A DNA stretch of 62,982 nt from NCBI GenBank assembly GCA_031553875.1, contig JAVBKU010000010.1, forward strand, positions 1 to 62,982, in the 5' to 3' direction. The position numbers were made by a program, and so were the translations under genes. Origin of the DNA: JAVBKU01 sp031553875. Its GTDB lineage: Bacteria; Bacteroidota; Bacteroidia; Bacteroidales; Rikenellaceae. This document shows positions 24,933-31,873 of this stretch, piece after piece; position 1 is the first letter of the stretch, and each line of letters starts with the position of its first letter. The notes below the pieces were generated by a model that did not search any database, was not told the origin of the DNA, and saw only the letters and a list, made by a program, of their open reading frames with translations.

Positions 24933-26888
24933 ATGAAAAAGATCATTTTTATTGTTGCAGCGTTCGCGCTTTTCGCCTGTGTAAAGCAGGAAGGTGAAGG
25001 CGGCGGAAGCGGCGGAACCACAGGCGGCGGGTCGTTCGACTACGCTACTACCAAGGTCCGCAATTTGAGCGTGAACTACAGGCTCGCGGGTTATTCGAGC
25101 CATGTCCTCTTCTCGGTATACGCGGAGTATCCTTATACAGCCTCTGGCGAATTGATCGCCGGTGAGCCTATCCTGCGTGCCGTAGCTGATTCGCAAGGTG
25201 TGTTCAACGGGCAGTTGGTGATACCTACGTATGTGTCGCAGATATACCTGCAGAGTACTGAGTTGGGTATTCCCAATGTTGTTGCCGTGCCGGTTAACGG
25301 AGCCAACATCGTGTTCGACATGGAGGCGTCGGCCCCTGTGAACGTTATGAGCAAGGCTACCGCGAGCAACGGCCGCACATATCCCGACGGCATGAAGATC
25401 CTGGGTAACTGGAACGCCCTCGGCCTTCCCGATTATCTGGTGTCTACCAAGCAGTTACCCAACGGCTTTGCTGACGACGTGAAGGCTATGCTTCCCCTGG
25501 GAGCCGACTTCAGGGCGGCCCATCCCGAATTCTTCACCGGTAACAATAAGGTGATAGACGTGGTGGAAGGCGGTGCCAACAGCATCGAGATGACCATGAT
25601 CCACGACGGCTCGAGCCTTACCAGTGCGATCGGGTACTACACATATCCTACGGGTAATCCTCCCGCATCGCTCGATGACGTGGTGAAGATACTTGCACTC
25701 CCCAACGCCTCGCTTACAGGCTCTGGCGGCGCCCTCGGTTCAGGCTACAAGGTACAGTTGATGTACTGGAACGGCAGCAGGTTAGTTGAAACCTTCCCCG
25801 AAGGTGTGACCATCGGTTTCTTTACTATGGTTAACGGCTTCAGCAGCGGTAATGTGGCTTACTCAGACAAGACTTATTACTCGAACAACAATCTCGTTGC
25901 GGGCCAGGCCCAGCAGATGGTGCTGATGGGGTATAAGAACAGCAATAAGAACATATACGTGATGGGTATTGAGACCGGTTCCGGTCTTACTTCCGAGCAG
26001 GCGGCCGACTTCCGTGATATAGTGGTTTCGTTCGAGGCTTCGCCCAACAAGGCGCTTGCCATGGAGAGCAATATACCCAGCAACCCCGATCCGGAGCCCG
26101 ACATCGAGAATAACTACACAGAATACAAGGGTACCGTCATATTCGAAGACCTGTGGCCCAGCCGCGGCGACTACGACATGAACGACGTGGTGGTGGAATA
26201 TACCTCCAAGGTATACACCAACCTCGAAAACAAGGTTGTGAAGACCGTGGACGTATTCTCGCCCGTTAACAACGGTGCCGGTCTGCAGAACGGTTTTGGT
26301 TACCAGTATGGCGTTTCGGCTGCCGAGTTCAAGAGCATGAACTTCGAAAAGTCGCATAACGCTCCCGTTTCGCCCCAGCCTACTACACCCATACCGGGTG
26401 CTGAATCAGGTCAGTTTGAAGCGGGCCAGAGCAAGGCTACACTGCTGTTGTTCTCAGATATCCGCAGCGCTGTTGACAAGAGCAATCCTGTGACGTATAC
26501 CATCACTACAGAGCTGACTTCCCCGGCGATCCATGCCGTGTTCGGCTTCCCGCCCTATAATCCGTTCGCCATGATCGTGTACCAGGGTGTTGAAGATCCC
26601 CGTTCGAGGGAATTGCACCTGGCTAACTACCTGCCCACCGATAAGGCGGACACGTATTGGTTCGGACGCAACGACGACAAGTCTGTGCCTCTCAGGGGCC
26701 TGTACTATATCTCCAACGACCTCTATCCGTTCGCGGTAAATATCCCCGTGCATAACTTCAAGCTCGTGCCGGAGATCTACAACGCAGCCGATAAGAAGAC
26801 CATAGCCTATATGTACCCGAGGTACCACAGCTGGGCTTCTTCCAACGGTGTCAACGATAAGGACTGGTACCTGTATCCCAGGGACTAA
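24933..26888 (+). CDS. LruC-domain (DUF4842-type) surface lipoprotein
   Basis: A 651-residue secreted lipoprotein (lipobox FAC, Cys at 16) followed by a Gly/Ser-rich linker. The N-terminal half (about 40-330) is beta-rich and contains a stretch resembling DUF4114 (SAIGYYTYPTGNPP). The C-terminal half (about 390-651) carries the LruC signature FEDLWPSRGDYDMNDVVVEY, an acidic motif that may bind calcium. Proteins of this type are exported and surface-associated; their biochemical role is unknown. It is a single gene with its own promoter and a strong terminator. Confidence 0.85.
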   Translation: MKKIIFIVAAFALFACVKQEGEGGGSGGTTGGGSFDYATTKVRNLSVNYRLAGYSSHVLFSVYAEYPYTASGELIAGEPILRAVADSQGVFNGQLVIPTYVSQIYLQSTELGIPNVVAVPVNGANIVFDMEASAPVNVMSKATASNGRTYPDGMKILGNWNALGLPDYLVSTKQLPNGFADDVKAMLPLGADFRAAHPEFFTGNNKVIDVVEGGANSIEMTMIHDGSSLTSAIGYYTYPTGNPPASLDDVVKILALPNASLTGSGGALGSGYKVQLMYWNGSRLVETFPEGVTIGFFTMVNGFSSGNVAYSDKTYYSNNNLVAGQAQQMVLMGYKNSNKNIYVMGIETGSGLTSEQAADFRDIVVSFEASPNKALAMESNIPSNPDPEPDIENNYTEYKGTVIFEDLWPSRGDYDMNDVVVEYTSKVYTNLENKVVKTVDVFSPVNNGAGLQNGFGYQYGVSAAEFKSMNFEKSHNAPVSPQPTTPIPGAESGQFEAGQSKATLLLFSDIRSAVDKSNPVTYTITTELTSPAIHAVFGFPPYNPFAMIVYQGVEDPRSRELHLANYLPTDKADTYWFGRNDDKSVPLRGLYYISNDLYPFAVNIPVHNFKLVPEIYNAADKKTIAYMYPRYHSWASSNGVNDKDWYLYPRD

Positions 26889-26936
26889 CATCGGAGAATA
26901 GGCGAGACCGATGAGGTCTGTGCCGAAAGAAAAATT

Positions 26937-26976
26937 AGCGGGGAGCCTCACAGAGGCTCCCCGCTTTATGTTTTGA
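26937..26976 (+). terminator. Terminator of the LruC-domain gene
   Basis: The stem AGCGGGGAGCCTC/GAGGCTCCCCGCT (loop ACA) is followed by a T-rich run. Confidence 0.92.
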
Positions 26977-27190
26977 GGGGGTGGGGGTTGGTATGATGTG
27001 TGATGGCGGCGAGGGCAGTAGGGCCAGTGGGCGGCGGCGGTATGGCGTTCGTGCGTGGTGGGTCTTAGGGACGGTGGTGGCGATGGTATGGCGGGCTGTG
27101 GGTCGTGGGACCGTGGGCGGCATGGCGGGCGGGCGTTAAAGTATGCCGCTGCGTTGCCATTGCCCGATAGGTGTCGTTACCCGGTCTGCC
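26977..27190. other. G-rich low-complexity intergenic stretch
   Basis: About 210 bases with strong strand asymmetry: G runs such as GAGGGGGTGGGGG near 26,975 and loosely repeated ATGGCGGGC/TATGGCG units to about 27,140. I see no plausible gene. The G runs could form quadruplex structures on the plus strand. Confidence 0.6.
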
Positions 27191-27330
27191 AGTTTCCCGG
27201 CACCTTGACTTACTTCCCTATTTTCTGGCCCTCGACTTACTTCCCGGTTTCTCGACACTCAGTACTTACTTCCCGATTTTCCGGCTCTTGATTTACTTGC
27301 CAGTTTCTCTGCACTCACTACTTACTTCTC
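27191..27330 (-). repeat. Five degenerate tandem repeats of about 28 bases
   Basis: Five units of 27 to 29 bases, each ending in a version of ACTTACTTCCC on the plus strand. Odd units (AGTTTCxC..) and even units (xATTTTCxGG..) alternate, giving a 56-base higher-order period. The unit nearest the gene overlaps the stop codon of the minus-strand gene at 27,322, so each unit resembles the gene's last codons plus stop. Confidence 0.75.
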
Positions 27331-27711
27331 GCAGGCGGCCTTTTTACGCGACTTTGCCTTTGCCTTCGCGGCCTTGGCAGTCTTGCTGCCGCCGTCTGCG
27401 GAGCAGGCACAATCTTCACCTCCGGAGTTATCACCGGCGGCGGTTTCCTCTTCGGCGGGCTTCCTGCGTACCTTGTCGTAGATGCGGCGGACAAACTCAT
27501 ACCCCGACTGGGCGTACTCCACGATATTGTACAGCACGCTGGTCTGCTGGGCGATACGCCCGGCCACGTAGCTGATGCTGAACATTTCGGAGATGCTGTG
27601 GTAGTCGTCCTGCAGCCTGTCTTCCAGATCCTCTATCTCGTCGCTTATGCGCTGACGCTCCGCACGCAGGTCGGCCAGGGAGCGGATATGGCGGTATCTA
27701 ACTTTTTTCAT
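27322..27711 (-). CDS. Small coiled-coil protein with Lys/Ala-rich tail, YtxH-holin cluster
   Basis: A 129-residue protein of unknown function. Residues 10-40 are a charged coiled coil (LRAERQRISDEIEDLEDRLQ). Residues 45-85 are amphipathic. The last 40 residues are low-complexity and basic (KAAKAKAKSRKKAACEK). No signal peptide or membrane helix is evident. The start overlaps the end of the holin-like gene by 14 bases, so translation is coupled. Clusters of a YtxH protein, a holin-like membrane protein and a small charged protein are common in Bacteroidetes; an envelope-stress role is inference. Confidence 0.75.
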   Translation of the reverse strand: MKKVRYRHIRSLADLRAERQRISDEIEDLEDRLQDDYHSISEMFSISYVAGRIAQQTSVLYNIVEYAQSGYEFVRRIYDKVRRKPAEEETAAGDNSGGEDCACSADGGSKTAKAAKAKAKSRKKAACEK

Positions 27712-28153
27712 CTTCGTTGTATTTTTGACTTAGGTCGTAGATCATGCGGCTGAGCATGCGTATCGACGGGTTGAGTACCAGCGTCTTGCGCAGGGAGAAC
27801 ATGACTATGGCAAGGAATGTCATAACGCCCCCCATGATGAATATGGCCCCCAGGAGGGATCCTATCCACTCGCCGAGCAGCCATGTGAAGCCCACGGCGA
27901 AGAAGGTTATGGCCATGCCGAGGAATATCAGCAGGGATATCACCCCGAATAAGGTGCTGAACAGGGCGGAGAGGTTGTCGATCAGGCCGAGGCGGAAGCT
28001 GTCTATCCACAGCGAGGCATACACCCTCAGGTCGATCGCTGCGCGGCCTATGCGCCCACGGTTACGTTCATATTTCATATGCCTGTTTTCTCGCGACTCG
28101 GCATAGTCCTCGCGAGGTATTTGCCCTCGCTGCTCAAAACGGTCGTTTTCCAT
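27698..28153 (-). CDS. Holin-superfamily-III-like membrane protein
   Basis: A 151-residue protein with two or three membrane helices (about 62-85 and 92-120) in an arrangement typical of the holin-X/phage holin family 3 of Bacteroidetes chromosomes. It is not evidence of a prophage. A helical region (RGRIGRAAIDLRVYASLW) precedes the helices. Two starts are possible: ATG 28,153 (chosen) and ATG 28,078. The 25 codons between them match part of the long-form R1 repeat, so they may be acquired DNA, and the shorter protein may be the ancestral form. Confidence 0.8.
   Translation of the reverse strand: MENDRFEQRGQIPREDYAESRENRHMKYERNRGRIGRAAIDLRVYASLWIDSFRLGLIDNLSALFSTLFGVISLLIFLGMAITFFAVGFTWLLGEWIGSLLGAIFIMGGVMTFLAIVMFSLRKTLVLNPSIRMLSRMIYDLSQKYNEDEKS
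28084..28153 (-). repeat. R1-related segment in the 5' end of the holin-like gene
   Basis: These 70 bases align with the insert of the long-form R1 copies at about 215-290 and 14,915-14,990. They share a 21-base identical core with copy a (28,089 onward), GCCCTC and CTGCTC blocks, and even an ATG with similar following bases. Nothing else of R1 is present here. Confidence 0.65.
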
Positions 28154-28164
28154 CGTTCGGGAGA

Positions 28165-28464
28165 TTATTTCGGGTTATTCTTCTTGGGTCTACCCGATGG
28201 TTTGGCTGTCGCCTTACCTCCGGTGGGAGCGCTGGCCTTCATGGCAGAGGGAGCAGATGCGGGACGGGAAGCCTTAACGGGAGCCTCCTCTTCTTCCTCA
28301 GGTACGTCGAATTCGAACCACTCGTCGGTTTCAATCTCGTCGAGACCCATCCTGCGGGCTATCTTTCCGCGTGTATTCTTTCCTGAGTCGGGCGCGAGCA
28401 ACAACGCCAAGGCGGCCCCCACCAGGGCGCCACCGATAAAAGCTATCAAAGCGTGCGATTTCAT
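28165..28464 (-). CDS. YtxH-domain protein
   Basis: A 99-residue protein. Residues 5-27 form a glycine- and alanine-rich membrane helix (FIGGALVGAALALLLAPDSG), followed directly by GKNTRGKIARRM, the YtxH signature. The middle is acidic (EFDVPEEEEEAP) and the tail is rich in Ala, Pro, Ser and Lys. YtxH proteins are small envelope proteins associated with general stress in other bacteria. It is the first gene of a three-gene unit, 11 bases before the holin-like gene. Confidence 0.88.
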   Translation of the reverse strand: MKSHALIAFIGGALVGAALALLLAPDSGKNTRGKIARRMGLDEIETDEWFEFDVPEEEEEAPVKASRPASAPSAMKASAPTGGKATAKPSGRPKKNNPK

Positions 28465-28559
28465 GACAGTATAATTTAAAAGTTCTTAAAGGGCTTGCCA
28501 GCCATATTTTTGTGGGTGATGCAAAAAATAAACCAAACAGGGTCTGCAGCCTGCCGTCT

Positions 28560-28590
28560 ATTGTTTTAACTCCGGATATTCATACCTTTG
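28560..28590 (+). promoter_or_regulatory. Promoter of the DUF1080 lipoprotein gene
   Basis: ATTG at 28,560-28,563, a 19-base spacer and TACCTTTG at 28,583-28,590, about 70 bases upstream of the gene. Confidence 0.75.
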
Positions 28591-28657
28591 AATAGGTGTC
28601 AGCATCGTTCGTCAGTAATACGTTAAGGATAAAGTTACGATAATAAAATTGAATAAA

Positions 28658-29431
28658 ATGATGAAAAAGATATTTATAATCCTTGCAGGGTTCTGCCTCG
28701 CGGCTTGCAACGACCCGAAATCGGATAAAGAGGAGTGGGTGCAGCTGTTCAACGGCCGCGACCTCGAGGGGTGGACGGTCAAGATCGCGGGTTACCCCGC
28801 AGGGGAGAATTTCGGTAAAACCTTCAGGGTAGAGGACGGCCTACTCAAGGTGCGGTACGACGCCTATGACAGCCTGCGCGGTAGATTCGGGCATATATTT
28901 ACAGATAAGGAGTACTCCTGTTACAAGTTGAGGGTGGAGTACCGTTTCGTGGACGAACAGCTCGCGGGCGGCCCCGAATGGGCCTGGAGGAATAACGGGG
29001 CTATGCTCCACGCGCAGTCGCCGGAGAGTATGTCTATCGACCAGAATTTCCCTGTGTCGATAGAAGCCCAGATTCTGGGCGGCAACGGCATCGATGAGCG
29101 CCCCACGGCCAACGTCTGCACTCCCGGAACTGAAATATATATCGACGGAGCGTTATATCCCGACCACTGCTGTAAGTCATCGTCTAAGACCTATACCGGC
29201 GACGGATGGGTGACGATGGAAGTGGTGGTGCTGGGCGACAGCATCGTGCATCACATTATGGAGGGAGACACTGTACTTACCTACACCAACCTCACAATAG
29301 GCGGCGGTGGGGTGAGGCCGGTGCCTGACATCGCTCCCGGGCCGCTGAAAAAGGGTCGTATAGCTTTTCAGTCGGAGAGCCATCCCATAGATTTCAGGAA
29401 GATAGAGCTGCTTGATCTGAGTGGGGAATAG
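28658..29431 (+). CDS. DUF1080 (3-keto-disaccharide hydrolase-like) lipoprotein
   Basis: A 257-residue lipoprotein (lipobox LAAC). After a short spacer, the concanavalin-like DUF1080 fold runs to the end: WVQLFNGRDLEGWTVK at the start, FRVEDGLLKVRY, a NNGAMLHAQSPE segment, SIEAQILGGNG, VTMEVVVLGD and a final GRIAFQSESHPIDFRKIEL. The family includes hydrolases of 3-keto-glycosides and other periplasmic glycan enzymes. I take ATG 28,658; a TTG at 28,649 and ATG 28,661 are alternatives that do not change the signal peptide. Single gene. Confidence 0.88.
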   Translation: MMKKIFIILAGFCLAACNDPKSDKEEWVQLFNGRDLEGWTVKIAGYPAGENFGKTFRVEDGLLKVRYDAYDSLRGRFGHIFTDKEYSCYKLRVEYRFVDEQLAGGPEWAWRNNGAMLHAQSPESMSIDQNFPVSIEAQILGGNGIDERPTANVCTPGTEIYIDGALYPDHCCKSSSKTYTGDGWVTMEVVVLGDSIVHHIMEGDTVLTYTNLTIGGGGVRPVPDIAPGPLKKGRIAFQSESHPIDFRKIELLDLSGE

Positions 29432-29449
29432 CCAGTGTATTAAACGCAT

Positions 29450-29482
29450 GAAGCGGGCCTCTTAGAGGCCCGCTTCCCTTTT
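29450..29482 (+). terminator. Terminator of the DUF1080 gene
   Basis: The perfect stem GAAGCGGGCCTC/GAGGCCCGCTTC (loop TTA) is followed by CCCTTTT. Confidence 0.9.
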
Positions 29483-29490
29483 AGGACTAA

Positions 29491-29668
29491 TATACGACTT
29501 TACATTAGTTTCGCCTTCGGCGACCTACTTTTAGCATTGCCCCAAAAGTAGGCAAAAGGTCTAGCCGCGTCTTCTGCCGGGGTCTCTTCCGGGAGCTTCC
29601 CTCGTTACACGATAACTGAGGGTGATCTCCCTCACGAGACCTATTTCCGGCAGAAGCCCGAAGCGGCG
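29491..29668 (+). repeat. R1 structured repeat, copy c (short form)
   Basis: The cleanest copy. After the CGCCTTCGGCG hairpin and a CCTACTTTTAGC/AAAAGTAGG stem comes a 104-base nested hairpin at 29,564-29,667 with stems GCCGC/GCGGC, CTTCTGCCGG/CCGGCAGAAG, GGTCTC/GAGACC, GGGAG/CTCCC, CCCTC/GAGGG and GTTA/TAAC. It lacks the long-form insert. It fills the gap between the DUF1080 gene and lpxA. Confidence 0.88.
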
Positions 29669-29694
29669 ATTATTTGTATGTTATCCCCTATTTA

Positions 29695-30474
29695 TTATCC
29701 CTTCTGTATGCCTACAAGGCCCAGAGTGGAACTATTAACGAAGTCGCTTATGATCTCTATGTCGGGGGTAGAGGTCATCTCGTCGCGGACGCGGGCCATG
29801 GGGTCTTCCGCATTGGCTCCGAACTGATATATCAGGCGGTAGGCCCTGGATATCTGCTCTATCCTCTCCTCGGAGAAACCCTCCTTGCGCAGTATCACCG
29901 TATTGATGCCGAAGAATGATACGGGATTATTCGCCGCCACGATAAAGGGAGGGATATCCCTGTTTGAACGGCAGCCGCCCTCGACCATGGCCATGGTGCC
30001 CACGCGGCACTTCTGGTGCAGGATCACGCTGCTGCTGAGGATGACCTTGTCAAATACCACGCACTCGCCGGCCACCCTGGTCCCGTTGCCGAGTGTGCAG
30101 TTGTTGCCGATCTTCGCGTCGTGCAAGATGTGCACTCCTTCCATAAGGAAGTTGCCGTTGCCCACTGTGGTTTCGCCGCCGGGGAATGTGGCGCGGTTGA
30201 TTATCACCTTCTCCCTGAAGGTGTTGTCGTTGCCTATGCGCAGAATGGTTTTGTCGCCCTTGAACTTGAAGTCCTGGGGTTCTGCGCCGAGGATGGCCCC
30301 GTTGTATACCTTATTGCCCGATCCCATACGGGTACCCGCCATGATGCTGGCGAAGGGCATGATGACACAGTTGTCGCCTATTTCTACGTCGGCGTCGATG
30401 TATGCGAAGGGCGACACCGTCACATTCTTACCTAATTTGGCCTCGGGGCTTACAAAAGAAAGGGGGCTTATCAT
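29695..30474 (-). CDS. lpxA: UDP-N-acetylglucosamine acyltransferase
   Basis: A 259-residue cytosolic enzyme for the first step of lipid A synthesis, transfer of a 3-hydroxyacyl chain from ACP to UDP-GlcNAc. The N-terminal two-thirds is a left-handed beta helix of hexapeptide repeats. Family markers are GAEPQDFKFKGDKTILRIGN and FREKVIINR, then the catalytic His in GVHILHDAKIGN. The C-terminal helical domain follows. The gene begins 18 bases after the outer membrane efflux gene, with no terminator, so it looks like the last gene of the RND operon. It usually clusters with lpxD and lpxC-fabZ. Confidence 0.95.
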   Translation of the reverse strand: MISPLSFVSPEAKLGKNVTVSPFAYIDADVEIGDNCVIMPFASIMAGTRMGSGNKVYNGAILGAEPQDFKFKGDKTILRIGNDNTFREKVIINRATFPGGETTVGNGNFLMEGVHILHDAKIGNNCTLGNGTRVAGECVVFDKVILSSSVILHQKCRVGTMAMVEGGCRSNRDIPPFIVAANNPVSFFGINTVILRKEGFSEERIEQISRAYRLIYQFGANAEDPMARVRDEMTSTPDIEIISDFVNSSTLGLVGIQKG

Positions 30475-30492
30475 AGTCTCTTATGTTTTATG

Positions 30493-31857
30493 TTATTGGC
30501 GTCCGCCTCCCAGCGAGCTGTAAAGGTTTATCACCGCCTGTATCTTCAGGAATTCATCGTCGGTCTGCTGCAATTGGGCACTGAGCAGGGACTGTTGGGC
30601 GGTCAGCACTTCGAGATATGTCGAGGTGCCGAGCTTGAGCAGCTCCTGTGTGTAGTCTACGGTCTTACCCAGCGATTCCACCTGCTTTTCGCGCAGAGAG
30701 AGCTTTTCCTCGGCGGTCGAATACTGTGTGAGGGCGTTGCTCACCTCGCCGCTCGCGTTGATCACGCTCTGCTGGAACACGATCAGGGCTTCTTCCTGCT
30801 GTGACTTGGCTATCCTCAGTCGCGCCTTGTTGGCTCCCTTCTGGAACAGGGGCTGTGTGAGAAGGGCCGTAGCCGAGGCGATGAACTTGCCGGGGTTGAA
30901 CAGGGTGGCTCCGTAGAGATTGGTCAGTCCTGCCGAGCCGCTGATAACAAGGTTGGGGTAGAAGGCCGAACGGGCGGCGGCGGTATTGTAGAATGCCGCA
31001 GAGAGGGCCATCTCCGCCGCCTTCACGTCGGGACGGTTGGAGAGCAGTTGCAGGGGCACCCCGCTGTGCATCTCGGTGGGCAGTATCTGCTCGCCGAGCT
31101 TACCGCGGGTTATAGCCCTCGGGTTCCAACCCACAAGGGTCGAAATAGCGTTCTCCACGCTGATTATAGATTGCTTCAACATGGGTATCGAGGCCGCTAC
31201 GGCATAGTTGTTGGCCGCCGTCTGTTCCACGGCCGCTTCGGTCACGCGGCCGGCGATCTTGAGCGCCTTCATGGTCTCGAGGCTTTCGCTCCACTTGACG
31301 AGGGTCTGCTCGCTGATCTCAAGCTGCCTGTCGAGCGTGAGCAGGGTGTAGTAGCTGTTGGCCAGCGTCGCTACAAGCTGTGTCTGCACGGCCTGCTGAT
31401 AGGCCTGGCTGCGCATAACGAGGGACTTGTTCTGTCTCTTGGCGTTGTTGAGGCGGCCGAACAGGTCGATCTCCCAGCTGGCCGTGATGGGCGCGTGGTA
31501 GCTCCACACGGGGGAGAAGCTCGAGAACTGGCTGAACGAACCCTGCGGGGTCAGCGCCACCGAGGGGGCGAAAGCCGCGCGCGACGCCTTGAGCGAAGCC
31601 TCGGCCTGGTCCACCCTAAGGCGTGATATACGCAGGTCGGCGTTGTTCTTGAGGCCTTCGCGGATAAGGGCCTGCAGGGAGGTGTCGGTGAAGATCTGGT
31701 CCCAGGGTATGTTACCCATGTTGAGAGTGTCGGCCGAGGTCATGTCGCGGTAGGCGCTGTCGGCCTTCACACTGTCGGGACGGTTGTACTTCTTGTATAT
31801 GTTGCAACTGCTCATCGTTACCGCAAGGAGCAGAAAGAGTGGGATTATCCTTTTCAT
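30493..31857 (-). CDS. Outer membrane efflux lipoprotein (TolC/NodT family)
   Basis: A 454-residue lipoprotein (lipobox SSC, Cys at 18). The duplicated outer-membrane-factor domain is visible as two long helical hairpins: GLKNNADLRISRLRVDQAEASLKAS in the first half and SNRPDVKAAEMALSAAFYNTAAAR in the second. This protein forms the exit duct of a tripartite RND pump. It follows the pump gene by 16 bases, and the adaptor gene lies further upstream, giving the complete three-component system in one operon. Confidence 0.94.
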   Translation of the reverse strand: MKRIIPLFLLLAVTMSSCNIYKKYNRPDSVKADSAYRDMTSADTLNMGNIPWDQIFTDTSLQALIREGLKNNADLRISRLRVDQAEASLKASRAAFAPSVALTPQGSFSQFSSFSPVWSYHAPITASWEIDLFGRLNNAKRQNKSLVMRSQAYQQAVQTQLVATLANSYYTLLTLDRQLEISEQTLVKWSESLETMKALKIAGRVTEAAVEQTAANNYAVAASIPMLKQSIISVENAISTLVGWNPRAITRGKLGEQILPTEMHSGVPLQLLSNRPDVKAAEMALSAAFYNTAAARSAFYPNLVISGSAGLTNLYGATLFNPGKFIASATALLTQPLFQKGANKARLRIAKSQQEEALIVFQQSVINASGEVSNALTQYSTAEEKLSLREKQVESLGKTVDYTQELLKLGTSTYLEVLTAQQSLLSAQLQQTDDEFLKIQAVINLYSSLGGGRQ

Positions 31858-31873
31858 CTGTTTCTCTTTTCTC

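Noticed and set aside
27191..27330. Regular repeats considered as a CRISPR array
   Set aside because: Units are directly adjacent and degenerate with no unique spacers, and there are no cas genes.
27322..28464. Prophage remnant suggested by a holin-like protein
   Set aside because: The YtxH/holin-like/small charged protein trio is a chromosomal arrangement common in Bacteroidetes; there are no other phage genes.
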